Of a DNA stretch of 64,000 nucleotides, positions 55,968-64,000 are shown piece by piece; position 1 is the stretch's first letter, and each line of letters starts with the position of its first letter. Below the pieces are notes generated by a model. The model made no database searches, was not told the origin of the DNA, and saw nothing but the letters and a program-made list of their open reading frames with translations. The stretch lies in contig FMBT01000396.1 in NCBI GenBank assembly GCA_900095095.1, forward strand, positions 62,001 through 126,000. The letters run 5' to 3'. The DNA comes from Fragilariopsis cylindrus CCMP1102. Taxonomy: Eukaryota; Bacillariophyta; Bacillariophyceae; Bacillariales; Bacillariaceae. Both the position numbers and the translations under genes were made by a program.

Positions 55968-56693
55968 GGTGATAGTTATGAGATATTATTACTATTACTA
56001 GTATTAATTTCTTATTATCTCTTTTTATCTGTTGTCGCAACAAGTTTGAATATAATATATTATCTGCAGTTCCTATCCGATCCGATGCTGGAATTTTTTA
56101 TGTATTGTATTGAATAGAACTCTCCTTTGTCAATTCTCACAGGAGACAATTAATCAGTATTGGATATGGTGTTTCTTATATCCTTTCTTCTTGATCGTTG
56201 ATCTACCGGTATGTAATAGTATGTAATTCTACAGTACAGTATTCTATTGCCGTGAACTCTGTTTCTGCTCGTATTTTCAATTTTTGTAATTGAAATGCTC
56301 TTCGTGGTCAACAACGAGTTGGCCTAACAAAGTATCCTCGCGCCAGAAAATGCAGCACTTTGCTCAGTAATAGAAATTTTATTGTACAAGAAGAAGAACC
56401 AACAAGGCTGGGCATAATAACTATGACTACTTACAATAAGCCTATTCCTTAGATCAAATCGCATTCATGAAACAAGACAACAACCAAGGTGTGGTCCCCA
56501 ATTGGCCATCAAAAATGTGTTGCATGTATATATGTTTACATTACATGATACCACGTACACTAGGTTAGTATTAGGTGCGTTTGTGTACATTATAATATGT
56601 ATATTATATAATATGTGTCATAATGTCATCATCATCATGAGTTATTAGTGTAAGGTAGTATCACTACAATTTGTTGTGATAAACAAGAGATCT
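55968..56693. other. Intergenic stretch
   Basis: About 725 bp between divergent genes; AT-rich, nothing supported. Confidence 0.5.
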
Positions 56694-56894
56694 ATGCAGC
56701 GCATGTTACTCTACAATTTTTCAGTTTTAGTGTTGGCATGGCAACATGCAGCATCAGCCTATATATTATTCAGCTTTCCAGCAGCCACTCTCTCTCTACC
56801 CTTCAAGAAGAACCATAAAAAGAAGCATACTAGTATCATTGAAGAATCCAGTAGAGCAGCAATAGCCTCCTCTTTGTTACAGGATATAAACTGA
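56694..56894 (+). CDS. Possible short secreted peptide or first exon
   Basis: 66 codons from ATG: MLLYNFSVLVLAWQHAASAY looks like a signal peptide with an A-S-A cleavage site, followed by a short basic and Ser-rich part. There is no homology that I can see. It may be an isolated small secreted protein or chance. Confidence 0.25.
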   Translation: MQRMLLYNFSVLVLAWQHAASAYILFSFPAATLSLPFKKNHKKKHTSIIEESSRAAIASSLLQDIN

Positions 56895-58337
56895 ATACAT
56901 AAACCAAGCCACTAACCAACATATTACATATCTCTAAATATTACCATTTTTAAACAAACATGGCAGGTTCTCCCAACAATCATTGCAGTTTTTGGACTGC
57001 GGTGATACCATGCTCACATTAAGGAAAATTGTTCTTATATGCTGGATATATGCATACACTCCCAATAAGCTAGTAGAACACAATCAGTTGAATGACCATG
57101 TCATGCGCATATGCCAGCAGTAGCAGCAGTAGCAGCTTAAATGAGAGACAGAATGATAAAATGAAAGCAATATTATTAGATGCATACTTTTAACAACAGC
57201 TGAGTTCAAATGGATACTCTTGGAAAGTGTAGCCTAGGTATCTATCATGAGTGTGGTGATATTAATGCTACATGTTTATATAAATATATAGTCAATTCTG
57301 ATCATTGATAATAACGCAACCTCCAGCAAAAGTCCACAGAAAAACTACAAATAAAGCACCATTTTCCAATTTCTACAAACAAAGTAATCCCATGGCTTTA
57401 ATTTAGAGAATATTTCTACAAAATAACATGCGTATCATTATTTTTGCTACCATCATCATCATATCAGCACGCTATGCTTTGAACAAGTCCAAGTAAGAAA
57501 AAGTAGAAAATTATCATAAAGAGAATAGTTAAGAATGTCAAGCCGTAGTCAATATGATATGCAGGAGGATTCACTCAAATGAACAGCATCCTAGTAGAAT
57601 AAATAAGGAGCTAGTCACAACCACAATATGGGGGCATCACACTGGATACACACATTCAGTAAATAATGATAGAAAATATTTAACTAAACATGATTGAATG
57701 AAAATAAACCCAAATAATAGAGTATAAAAGGATAATAAAATGCTAGAAAAATTATATATAGAAGGAAAAACAGTTAGGAACTAAACCAATGGCAAGAAAC
57801 TAACCGCAGCCGCCCACTAAGCAGCCATCCCCAAATTGGAGCATGCATATTATACAATGACCATACATATTATACAATGAAACAGGTAAAATTATTATGC
57901 AGTAGTATAATTAAAGAAGACTGCAAAAAGTTATGAATAATGACATAATATATTATTATTGGAACAGGACAAAATTTAGAACAGCAATTCCCTTTAGTAT
58001 CCTATGATTTCCATAACCACAGAGCAGGGTCATCACTTCATGCACATTGAATAGAATAAGATTAAAAATGAAGTAATGATAAGACACAAAACTTGTAAAA
58101 GAAACCACCAATAATATTTAGATAACAACAGGAATAAGACCGTAAAATTCAGGACTGAACTTTTGATGTGGCAGACAAAGATGTGGTTGTTGCCCTGTCA
58201 CAAAGAATTGAGTACCACTGTACTGGGGACACACATTGGATAGATAGTAAAAATAGTAGTGTATAGTAAAAAGAAATACTGTACGATAGTATTTTATTGA
58301 TAACAAGAAAAAAATAGAAAAAAGTGAATGCAGACAG
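56895..58337. other. Gene-poor stretch (about 1.4 kb) left of tRNA-His
   Basis: AT-rich. Two fragments resemble parts of the neighbouring tRNA-His: about 57999-58032 (anticodon side) and 58191-58216 (acceptor/T-arm side). A 22-codon ATG frame with a signal-like start sits at 57429. No supported gene. Confidence 0.45.
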
Positions 58338-58345
58338 AAAAAAAA
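58338..58345 (-). terminator. RNA polymerase III terminator of tRNA-His
   Basis: Eight T on the tRNA strand, five bases after the discriminator base. Confidence 0.8.
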
Positions 58346-58350
58346 GTACT

Positions 58351-58422
58351 TGCCCTGTCGTAGAATCGAACTACGGTTTCCGCAACCACAATGCAGGGTC
58401 CTAACCACTGGACGAACAGGGC
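58351..58422 (-). tRNA. trnH(gug): tRNA-His (GTG)
   Basis: Full cloverleaf on the minus strand: acceptor GCCCTGT/ACAGGGC (7 bp), D-arm GTCC...GGAC, anticodon stem CTGCA/TGCGG (one T-G pair) with loop TTGTGGT and anticodon GTG, T-arm CGTAG/CTACG with loop TTCGATT, discriminator A. Length 72 nt, no intron, no encoded CCA. The base before G1 is A, so the extra G at position -1 typical of tRNA-His must be added after transcription. Box A/B-like internal promoter parts lie in the D- and T-arms. A T8 terminator follows. Confidence 0.93.
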
Positions 58423-58834
58423 TTGATGCGCGTCTTTGCTGAACAATGGAGAATTTTACGTTACATCAATTCCACACTAATGTATCACGAAAACTGGTTT
58501 TGCATCGTTTCTCAAAAAAACATAATATGAGAGTTTACAAGAAAAGATATACAGTACATGAAGTAACTTGATTTCTGTTGCGGTTTTCAGATAAAGGGGG
58601 AAGACGATACAATGCTGTCGAGTGTAGCTTAGCTGTAACAACAATACTAGTGATACGGAATTTGATTTCCAACTTTTAAAACATAAATCATAGTCGATCA
58701 TTAAAGTCTATTAAACTAAAGGAAAGATATCACACATGGAATGATCACCTCCATGCCACAACGAATACAAACTTGATAGGCATAGTGTTTGAAGTTAGAG
58801 CTATCATCCACATTCCTATATTCATGGATTACAT
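58423..58834. other. Intergenic stretch
   Basis: About 410 bp, no gene. Confidence 0.5.
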
Positions 58835-59317
58835 CTATCGTGAAGAAGGTATCTCCAAGAAGCTTTTTCTTCCAATGGCCAGTTCCAAAAGCGATGTTCG
58901 TTCCATGTTTTCGTACTTCACCAACTGTTCTTCATTGTTATCCAAAGATAAAGGTTTGTCGGTGAAAATATGTTTGTATCGTAGGTCATTCATTTTCCAC
59001 TGCCATTTCTCCAATCCAAGCAGCGACACCCGGCTATCAAATTTTGACAATGCAGTGAATCGATCGTTATATTTCTCGTAAAAATTATCTTTCCGTTCAA
59101 CCAATTCTCTCTTTTGAATTTCCAATGCTTGTATTTGAATCAGCGCATTGTATCTCTTTCTGTGTCTCCCCCCGTGAAAGTGGCTACCTCTAAATACTTT
59201 CGTCATCCATCCTGTCCCACACAAGTTGTATTTTACGTCCCCATCTTCGTGAATATCTACATATTCGACATCTCTAAATGTATGAACTCCCATAAGGAAT
59301 GCATTGATAGAAGCCAT
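58835..59317 (-). CDS. Orphan protein of 160 residues
   Basis: ATG-initiated uninterrupted frame. It contains CGTGWMTKVFRGSHFHGGRH and a helical, charged middle (YNALIQIQALEIQKRELVE) followed by WQWKMNDLRYKHIF. Composition is ordinary, unlike AT-repeat noise, and no membrane helix or signal is seen. I recognise no family. It lies downstream of the CRAL-TRIO-like gene on the same strand, but 500 bp away. Could be a species-specific gene or a chance frame. Confidence 0.45.
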   Translation of the reverse strand: MASINAFLMGVHTFRDVEYVDIHEDGDVKYNLCGTGWMTKVFRGSHFHGGRHRKRYNALIQIQALEIQKRELVERKDNFYEKYNDRFTALSKFDSRVSLLGLEKWQWKMNDLRYKHIFTDKPLSLDNNEEQLVKYENMERTSLLELAIGRKSFLEIPSSR

Positions 59318-59823
59318 TTCAAATAGACCTTTGAAGTATAGAACAAGGAATGTTTTAAAGATAGAGGAATCTTATACAAGCTACCATATATCGGATCTCA
59401 ACCATTCGCTCTAGCTGTGCTGATTGCAATAATTCTCACGACATCTAAGTACAGTTCCGCGAACTTCGAAACGATGAGCAGCAGCTTCACCAATGGGTAT
59501 TTCAGATGGAGAGCGAAGCGAATGAGCAAAAGATTAAGATAATCCATCTTGCTCGAAAATCTCTGAAATACCCTTTAAAGTACAGGTGTGTTGCACATGA
59601 AAAATAGCCAAAACAGTGACCAGATTGACGTACTGTACCATGATTTACTACTTCGTTTAAACTCGTCTTGGTTGAAGTTGAAGTTCGATACGGCAAATCG
59701 GGAACAGAACAGTTGCAGTTTATAGAGGAACAGTAAGATAGGAATAGTTCACAAGTTAACCATTTCACAAGTTAACCATTCGACCAAATGATGGTCGAAT
59801 GCATTAAAAAAAGATCGTCGGTA
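59318..59823. other. Intergenic stretch
   Basis: About 500 bp. A direct repeat of TTCACAAGTTAACCATT occurs at about 59748-59779. No supported gene. Confidence 0.5.
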
Positions 59824-62005
59824 TTATTGTCTCACTTCGCTACAATCGGAATCATAATCCCATCCGCCGAGCATGGCAGTATAAGTAGACGTGTCATCAT
59901 GCCCCAATTTTGTTTTGTGTCCTAACTTGATAAACAAGGTGGGGATTTATCACAATCACAAAAGGCTTCATCTGTCGCTCTCTTTCGCTTACTGCCAGTT
60001 TCAAGCATAAATTCGGATGTAAAGCTTTCGCTAGTTTGAGTGTGTTTCATCGCGCTTAATTTTCTACGATAAGTTCGGAAACAGGATGATACTTTGGATC
60101 TGATAAGGGCTCTGTCTAAGATTTGCGACCACATGCCTTCCGAGTTCCATTCGAGAAAATTGCCTCCTTTCAGCTCCACTTGCTCCACGATCCACCAGGT
60201 GATTAAAGCTTTGTCATCTTGGTGAGATTGGGAGTGCTCCTCGTGCCTCGCTTCGATTAAGCTTTGGAAACTTGCATTTCCTACATGTATAATATATATA
60301 TATATATATATAGTTATATATATAACGTATTTTTATAACAAGAGAGTTAGAGATTTTACAAGTATTTTTATACAAAAAAATACAAATATCACCGAAATAA
60401 ATACTTACCTGGGTGACTCATGTGATTCTTTCCAGAACGGAAGATCACGTCATTCAACCCTGGGCATTCGATATTATTACTATCAATCCATCCACTAGCT
60501 CGTGCATGACTGATAATTCCGTTGTGATCCTTCGCAATGCTTTCGTCTAAAGCTTTACGAACCTTTATCCATTGCAACAAATTCTTCGTTTTAATATTCC
60601 CGGTATCCGTAAGGGGCAACAGATCAACCGGTATTCCATATCCCATCAGGCTGTATTGTATGTTAGTTCTGTCGCCTACGGAAGAAAATCCCCAACGAAA
60701 TGTCAAATGAGTTAGATAATTATGCTTGCAATTATACCTGGGCGGTTTTGTGTGTGATGTGATGTGATGCGATGCGATTGAACGTAACATACCTGTATGG
60801 ATTTTGATCCGTATTCTGGTACCAATTGCTAAAGATGCTAAGTAGCCCATAGCTATCTTTAAGAACGGACCCGCAGTGCCCTTGCATATATGGATGGCAA
60901 TGATCCTGATGGGAATTGTTCTTATAAATTGATTCCAACAGGCAGCCGCCGCAAGAGGTGGGGTATACCTTGAGTTTTCTTTGTTGTTTTCAGAAATTTG
61001 AGGCCAACAAACTGCAACAACACCTCTCTTCTGGGTCTCCTCGTTATCAGCCGCCACAGACCATATATAAAGAAACACCTTACTCTATACAACAGAGTGA
61101 AAGGAAAGAAAAAGAGGAATGTTAGCATGCCAAAACAGGATATAAATTAAATAGATAAATAAATAAATCACTGAAAGCAGGAAAGAGAAAGGATTAGAAA
61201 ACCACTTACTCTCAGTCGAATGCAAAAGTTTTTTCTATCCATATTTGGTACCTGCAAAATAGGAGAAAAAGGAAAGACCCGTGAGGTTCGTTCGTAGGAG
61301 TATTGAGAATTTTAGCAGTACCACCACGGGAAGATTCCAACACAAACAAAACAAAACATACAGTACTGCACGTACAATGGCTAAAACCCGCCTTCCACTT
61401 CGATCTCGAAAGGGAAGAAGTTGATGAAATCCGGACCTTAAACAATCTCGTTCCTCTCTTGTCTTCAAATCGATCAATCCGATAGGTCGTCGAAGCAGTT
61501 CTTCATCACCACCATATAAGTCATGAATCATTTCTAAATAATTCACTATACGTATGGCTGCTTTTTTAGCATCAAATAGTTCACATCTTAGAAATCGTAA
61601 TCGAAAGTCAACGGTGTTTACGTATGTCGTGTGTGTTCCGGCGGCAATAGTTGTTTTGTTATAACTGTATATACTTTGAGTACAATCGATTGTTGGAAAT
61701 GAATTGCACAATGAGTTCCATTGTTGACTTTTATCGAATGCTGGTTTGTGTGGTATAGCAGCTATCTCAAGTGATAATTGATGTAATGCATTTGCCAACA
61801 TTTCGGGTGTTTCGTCAGGAGCAGGATTATGTACACCATGAATTTCTTCATATATTGCATTCCGATCATGAAATGATAGCTTGGTAAAATCTTGTGCGAT
61901 CTGATCATCGATTGATCCTGCTTCATTATACCTGTTGCCGTTGTACTGGCGACGACGTTGTCGATTCTCCCCATTCATCATCATCGTATCGAAGGCGGAT
62001 GGCAT
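59824..62005 (-). CDS. CRAL-TRIO-like protein, five exons
   Basis: Exon 1 (61376-62005) has DFTKLSFHDRNAIYEEIHGV and a CRAL-TRIO-N-like helix, RLRFLRCELFDAKKAAIRIV, then LPFRDRSGRRVLAI. Exon 2 is 42 nt (61210-61251, VPNMDRKNFCIRLR). Exon 3 (60793-61084) has VFLYIWSVAADNEETQKRGV and IRIIAIHICKG. Exon 4 (60409-60675) has YGIPVDLLPLTDTGNIKTKN and IECPGLNDVIFRSGK. Exon 5 (59824-60280) has LITWWIVEQVELKGGNFLEW and, after one break near 59932, GHDDTSTYTAMLGGWDYDSD. Four GT-AG introns keep frame: 61252-61375, 61085-61209, 60676-60792, 60281-60408. Sec14/CRAL-TRIO domains bind hydrophobic ligands. The family here is large in diatoms and its ligand is unknown. Assignment rests on the N-terminal helix and overall order; moderate. 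Confidence 0.78.
60281..60408 (-). other. CRAL-TRIO-like gene intron 4
   Basis: Donor CCCAG|GTAAGT, acceptor ATGTAG|GAA; contains a (TA)n microsatellite at about 60293-60322. Confidence 0.8.
60676..60792 (-). other. CRAL-TRIO-like gene intron 3
   Basis: Donor ACAG|GTATGT, acceptor TCCGTAG|GCG; phase 1. Confidence 0.8.
61085..61209 (-). other. CRAL-TRIO-like gene intron 2
   Basis: Donor GAGA|GTAAGT, acceptor TTGTATAG|AGT. Confidence 0.75.
61252..61375 (-). other. CRAL-TRIO-like gene intron 1
   Basis: Donor GCCATT|GTACGT, acceptor TTTTGCAG|GTA. Confidence 0.75.
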
Positions 62006-62291
62006 CACACTGTTATTCTTATTATTCTTATTCTTATTATGTTCGGTTCTCTCGTAAAATGTATGTTGGATTTTTTACAAAACGAATTCTTGAGAGCCCA
62101 TCTATGGATGTCGTTGACAGTAGAAAGGCTCTTGTACATAAAATAAATATTATGCTTAGTATTATCGTTCTGCCTATCAGCTACTGTACAGTATCTAGAT
62201 AGGACAAGCCAGTAGTACAGGTAGTATTGTAGTAGTAATACAAATTGATGACGACGTTGACATTGCATACAGTACAGCAGAAGTATATAAG

Positions 62292-62311
62292 TCAATTCTA
62301 CGTAGAATTGA
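62292..62311. other. Perfect 20-bp palindrome
   Basis: TCAATTCTACGTAGAATTGA equals its reverse complement; no spacer. Confidence 0.9.
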
Positions 62312-63399
62312 TTCTTTTTAGATTTCATTAAATAACAAAGCGCAGTAATTTCTAATAAGGATTTAATTTTTGAAGCAAAATTGAAAATAGCTATCCCGAA
62401 GGCGCGTGCAAAAAAAAATCGAAGCACATGACAATGTTCTCTAAGAGGCGCAGGGAATTACATATTGCAATTTGGTGAGAGCACAGTAATTGAAAACATA
62501 GTACGTTAAAAGGCAGACTCTATTCTGATGGATAGTTTATCTGTTATACACCATCAAATATACTATAGTTTAGTGGTATTATCTAGTTAAAGAACCAAAA
62601 AGAAAAGGGGGCAAGGGATAGATTTGAATTTCTGACCAAACATGGCTCGCGAGAAAAAACATTTCTAGACTTTTGCCATGATTTTATGCCCGCGCGGATG
62701 ACTATCAGACACCATGTCACGCCCCTCTTTCTATGACCCCTGTGCAACAATATTAGAATCAGAAGAAGAAATCAGCATTGTTCAAATTCATTATATATCA
62801 TGACAATGGAGAATGCATTAATCAATATACAAGAGTGGATTCAAAAGAAGGCGCTTTCTACCTCTAGGCTTACCATTAAGGAAATCACACCACATTCCTT
62901 ACCTTCCTGAGCATTTAAAACAGTTCAAGTGCACTCCTGACAGTGCCCCTCTCCATTTATCATCAACAGCAGTAAATTATAATAAAAATAATCAACTTTA
63001 GATTGATTGAGTGGTAGATCCAAATATGTGTAATTTTGTGGATATTACAAAGTACTAACCATATCAAAAATCTGTATCACACACACTTGACTAATAAGCA
63101 ACTATCATCTTTCAGTGATGGTGTAAGGTATTTGAATGAATCTATCACAATACTGACAATATGAAATTACTGTATTCAATCGAATCTGTGGCTAATACTG
63201 CCCCCTTTCTATTCAGTCGCAAGCATAACTCGACCCCCAAATCTTGATCGAAGAGGGAGGACGGACGAGCAAATTCGAAAAATAAGAGCGACAAGAAAAG
63301 AAATACTAAGTTCACGCTTCACGCTAAAAACGAATGCACATTTCCAACCTTGAACATCGAACGAGTTGGATGGATTTTGAGGGCTCCAGCTGCAAGGCA

Positions 63400-63570
63400 C
63401 TAGTGTACCACCAAATGCATGGCTTTTTTATCCAACTAATTGCTTACAACTTAGATATTTTTTTGTCTTAGACATATAAATCACATAGACTACTGTACTC
63501 TATACATCTTAGTACTAGTGTACCACCAACTGCGTGGATTTTTTGTCCAACTACCTAATAATTGCTTACG
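63400..63570. repeat. Two imperfect direct repeats of about 50 bp
   Basis: Both copies start CTAGTGTACCACCAA, continue with TGGxTTTTTTxTCCAACTA and end AATTGCTTAC; starts are 115 bp apart, just upstream of the ATG at 63581. Confidence 0.85.
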
Positions 63571-63580
63571 ATAGTAATTA

Positions 63581-64000
63581 ATGCCGAGAACAAAGGTAAA
63601 GCGAGAAGACTGGATTGCCAGGAACCGTTTCGTGGAACGCTTCTTTGGTAATGGGGACGACAACAACAACAACAACAACAACAACAAAACCTCCACATCC
63701 GAACCGTTGGTGCGCAAGGAAGATGTGATACAAGCTATACGGTACCAGCTTGTGACGTGGAGCGAGCTACAACTCCACCAGTGGAAGAACGACCGTGATG
63801 TGGTAATGGCGTGCATCAAAACGAAAACGAATCAAATTCTGTGGACCGATATCCCGTTCGAGTTGCAGCAACATCTTGATATTTTGTTGTTGGCGATCCA
63901 ATGGCGGTGTCTGACGTGGGGCCATATTAATACTACATTAAATACTACTACTACTACTTGTATGGAAGGATCCAATAATAATAATAATAATAAGTGGAAG
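63581..64000 (+). CDS. DUF4116-like protein, 5' part (runs off window)
   Basis: Open frame from ATG at 63581 to the right edge, about 140 residues. It starts MPRTKVKREDWIARNRFVER and contains an Asn run, then VIQAIRYQLVTWSELQLHQW and KNDRDVVMACIKTKTNQILW, a pattern like DUF4116 repeats (NDREVVLAAV type), and LDILLLAIQWRCLTWGHI. DUF4116 proteins are repeat proteins common in stramenopiles, function unknown. Only the beginning is visible, so the family call is tentative. Confidence 0.6.
   Translation, partial: MPRTKVKREDWIARNRFVERFFGNGDDNNNNNNNNKTSTSEPLVRKEDVIQAIRYQLVTWSELQLHQWKNDRDVVMACIKTKTNQILWTDIPFELQQHLDILLLAIQWRCLTWGHINTTLNTTTTTCMEGSNNNNNNKWK

Larger units (their letters stand above)
62006..63580. 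other. Intergenic stretch (about 1.6 kb)
   Basis: Divergent flanks. Contains a perfect 20-bp palindrome at 62292-62311 and, close to the next gene, a roughly 50-bp direct repeat (63400-63451 and 63515-63570). No supported gene. Confidence 0.5.

Noticed and set aside
62600-62720. Possible tRNA-like stretch
   Set aside because: No acceptor stem or complete arms could be paired.

Overview
The window looks like nuclear DNA of a diatom, probably a raphid pennate. Evidence: (i) short GT-AG spliceosomal introns of about 105-170 bp; (ii) nuclear genes whose N-termini carry a hydrophobic segment followed by an A-F/S-F motif, as in bipartite plastid presequences (for example VSNAF, VSAF); (iii) a heat-shock-factor DNA-binding domain protein, a family greatly expanded in diatoms; (iv) AT-rich intergenic DNA and many Asn, Asp, Ser and Thr trinucleotide runs. 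There are no operons. The genes are eukaryotic and many are arranged head to head.

Layout, left to right: the edge of an unrecognised minus-strand gene (1-191); a PLP-dependent ACC-deaminase/D-cysteine-desulfhydrase-like enzyme; a secreted or membrane leucine-rich-repeat protein; the TFIIE beta subunit; a CNBP-type zinc-knuckle protein; the Golgi protein SYS1; a small two-helix membrane protein; a short-chain dehydrogenase; a PDZ protein of about 2,500 residues that is mostly coiled coil; a plastid PDZ-[2Fe-2S] ferredoxin fusion; a small membrane protein; a histidine acid phosphatase; the UFM1 E3 ligase UFL1; the exon-junction factor MAGOH; an ABCG half-transporter; a gene-poor 2 kb gap; an RlmN-type radical-SAM RNA methylase; RNA polymerase III subunit RPC9; a plastid-type ferredoxin; a MINDY-family deubiquitinase with a UBA-like segment; a prolyl-4-hydroxylase-like oxygenase; a DUF4336 protein with a twin-arginine-like leader; a protein made of two similar halves; an HSF factor followed by a SAP-like segment; a Siva-like zinc protein; tRNA-His(GTG); an orphan ORF; a five-exon CRAL-TRIO-like protein; and the start of a DUF4116-like gene at the right edge.

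The strongest window-wide signal is technical. Many recognisable genes change reading frame, and wherever homology or an internal repeat fixes the expected sequence, the break is usually one missing base, often in a short homopolymer. The clearest case is a 180-nt coding repeat at 17,641-18,200: one copy is 179 nt long and the frame breaks exactly there. I read most breaks as long-read consensus errors rather than pseudogenes and annotate across them. Readers who take the short ORFs at face value would split single genes (UFL1, TFIIE beta, RlmN, the PDZ coiled-coil protein, the phosphatase) into several.

Functional themes are general housekeeping (transcription, splicing/NMD, UFMylation, deubiquitination, Golgi traffic, RNA modification) and plastid redox proteins. 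I see no prokaryote-type defence system or CRISPR array, and no viral or transposable element that I can support. The most unusual architectures are the PDZ-ferredoxin fusion, the PDZ-coiled-coil giant, the MINDY protein whose expected catalytic His position reads Cys, and a Siva-like zinc module outside animals. Very small exons (22, 42 and 46 nt) recur.
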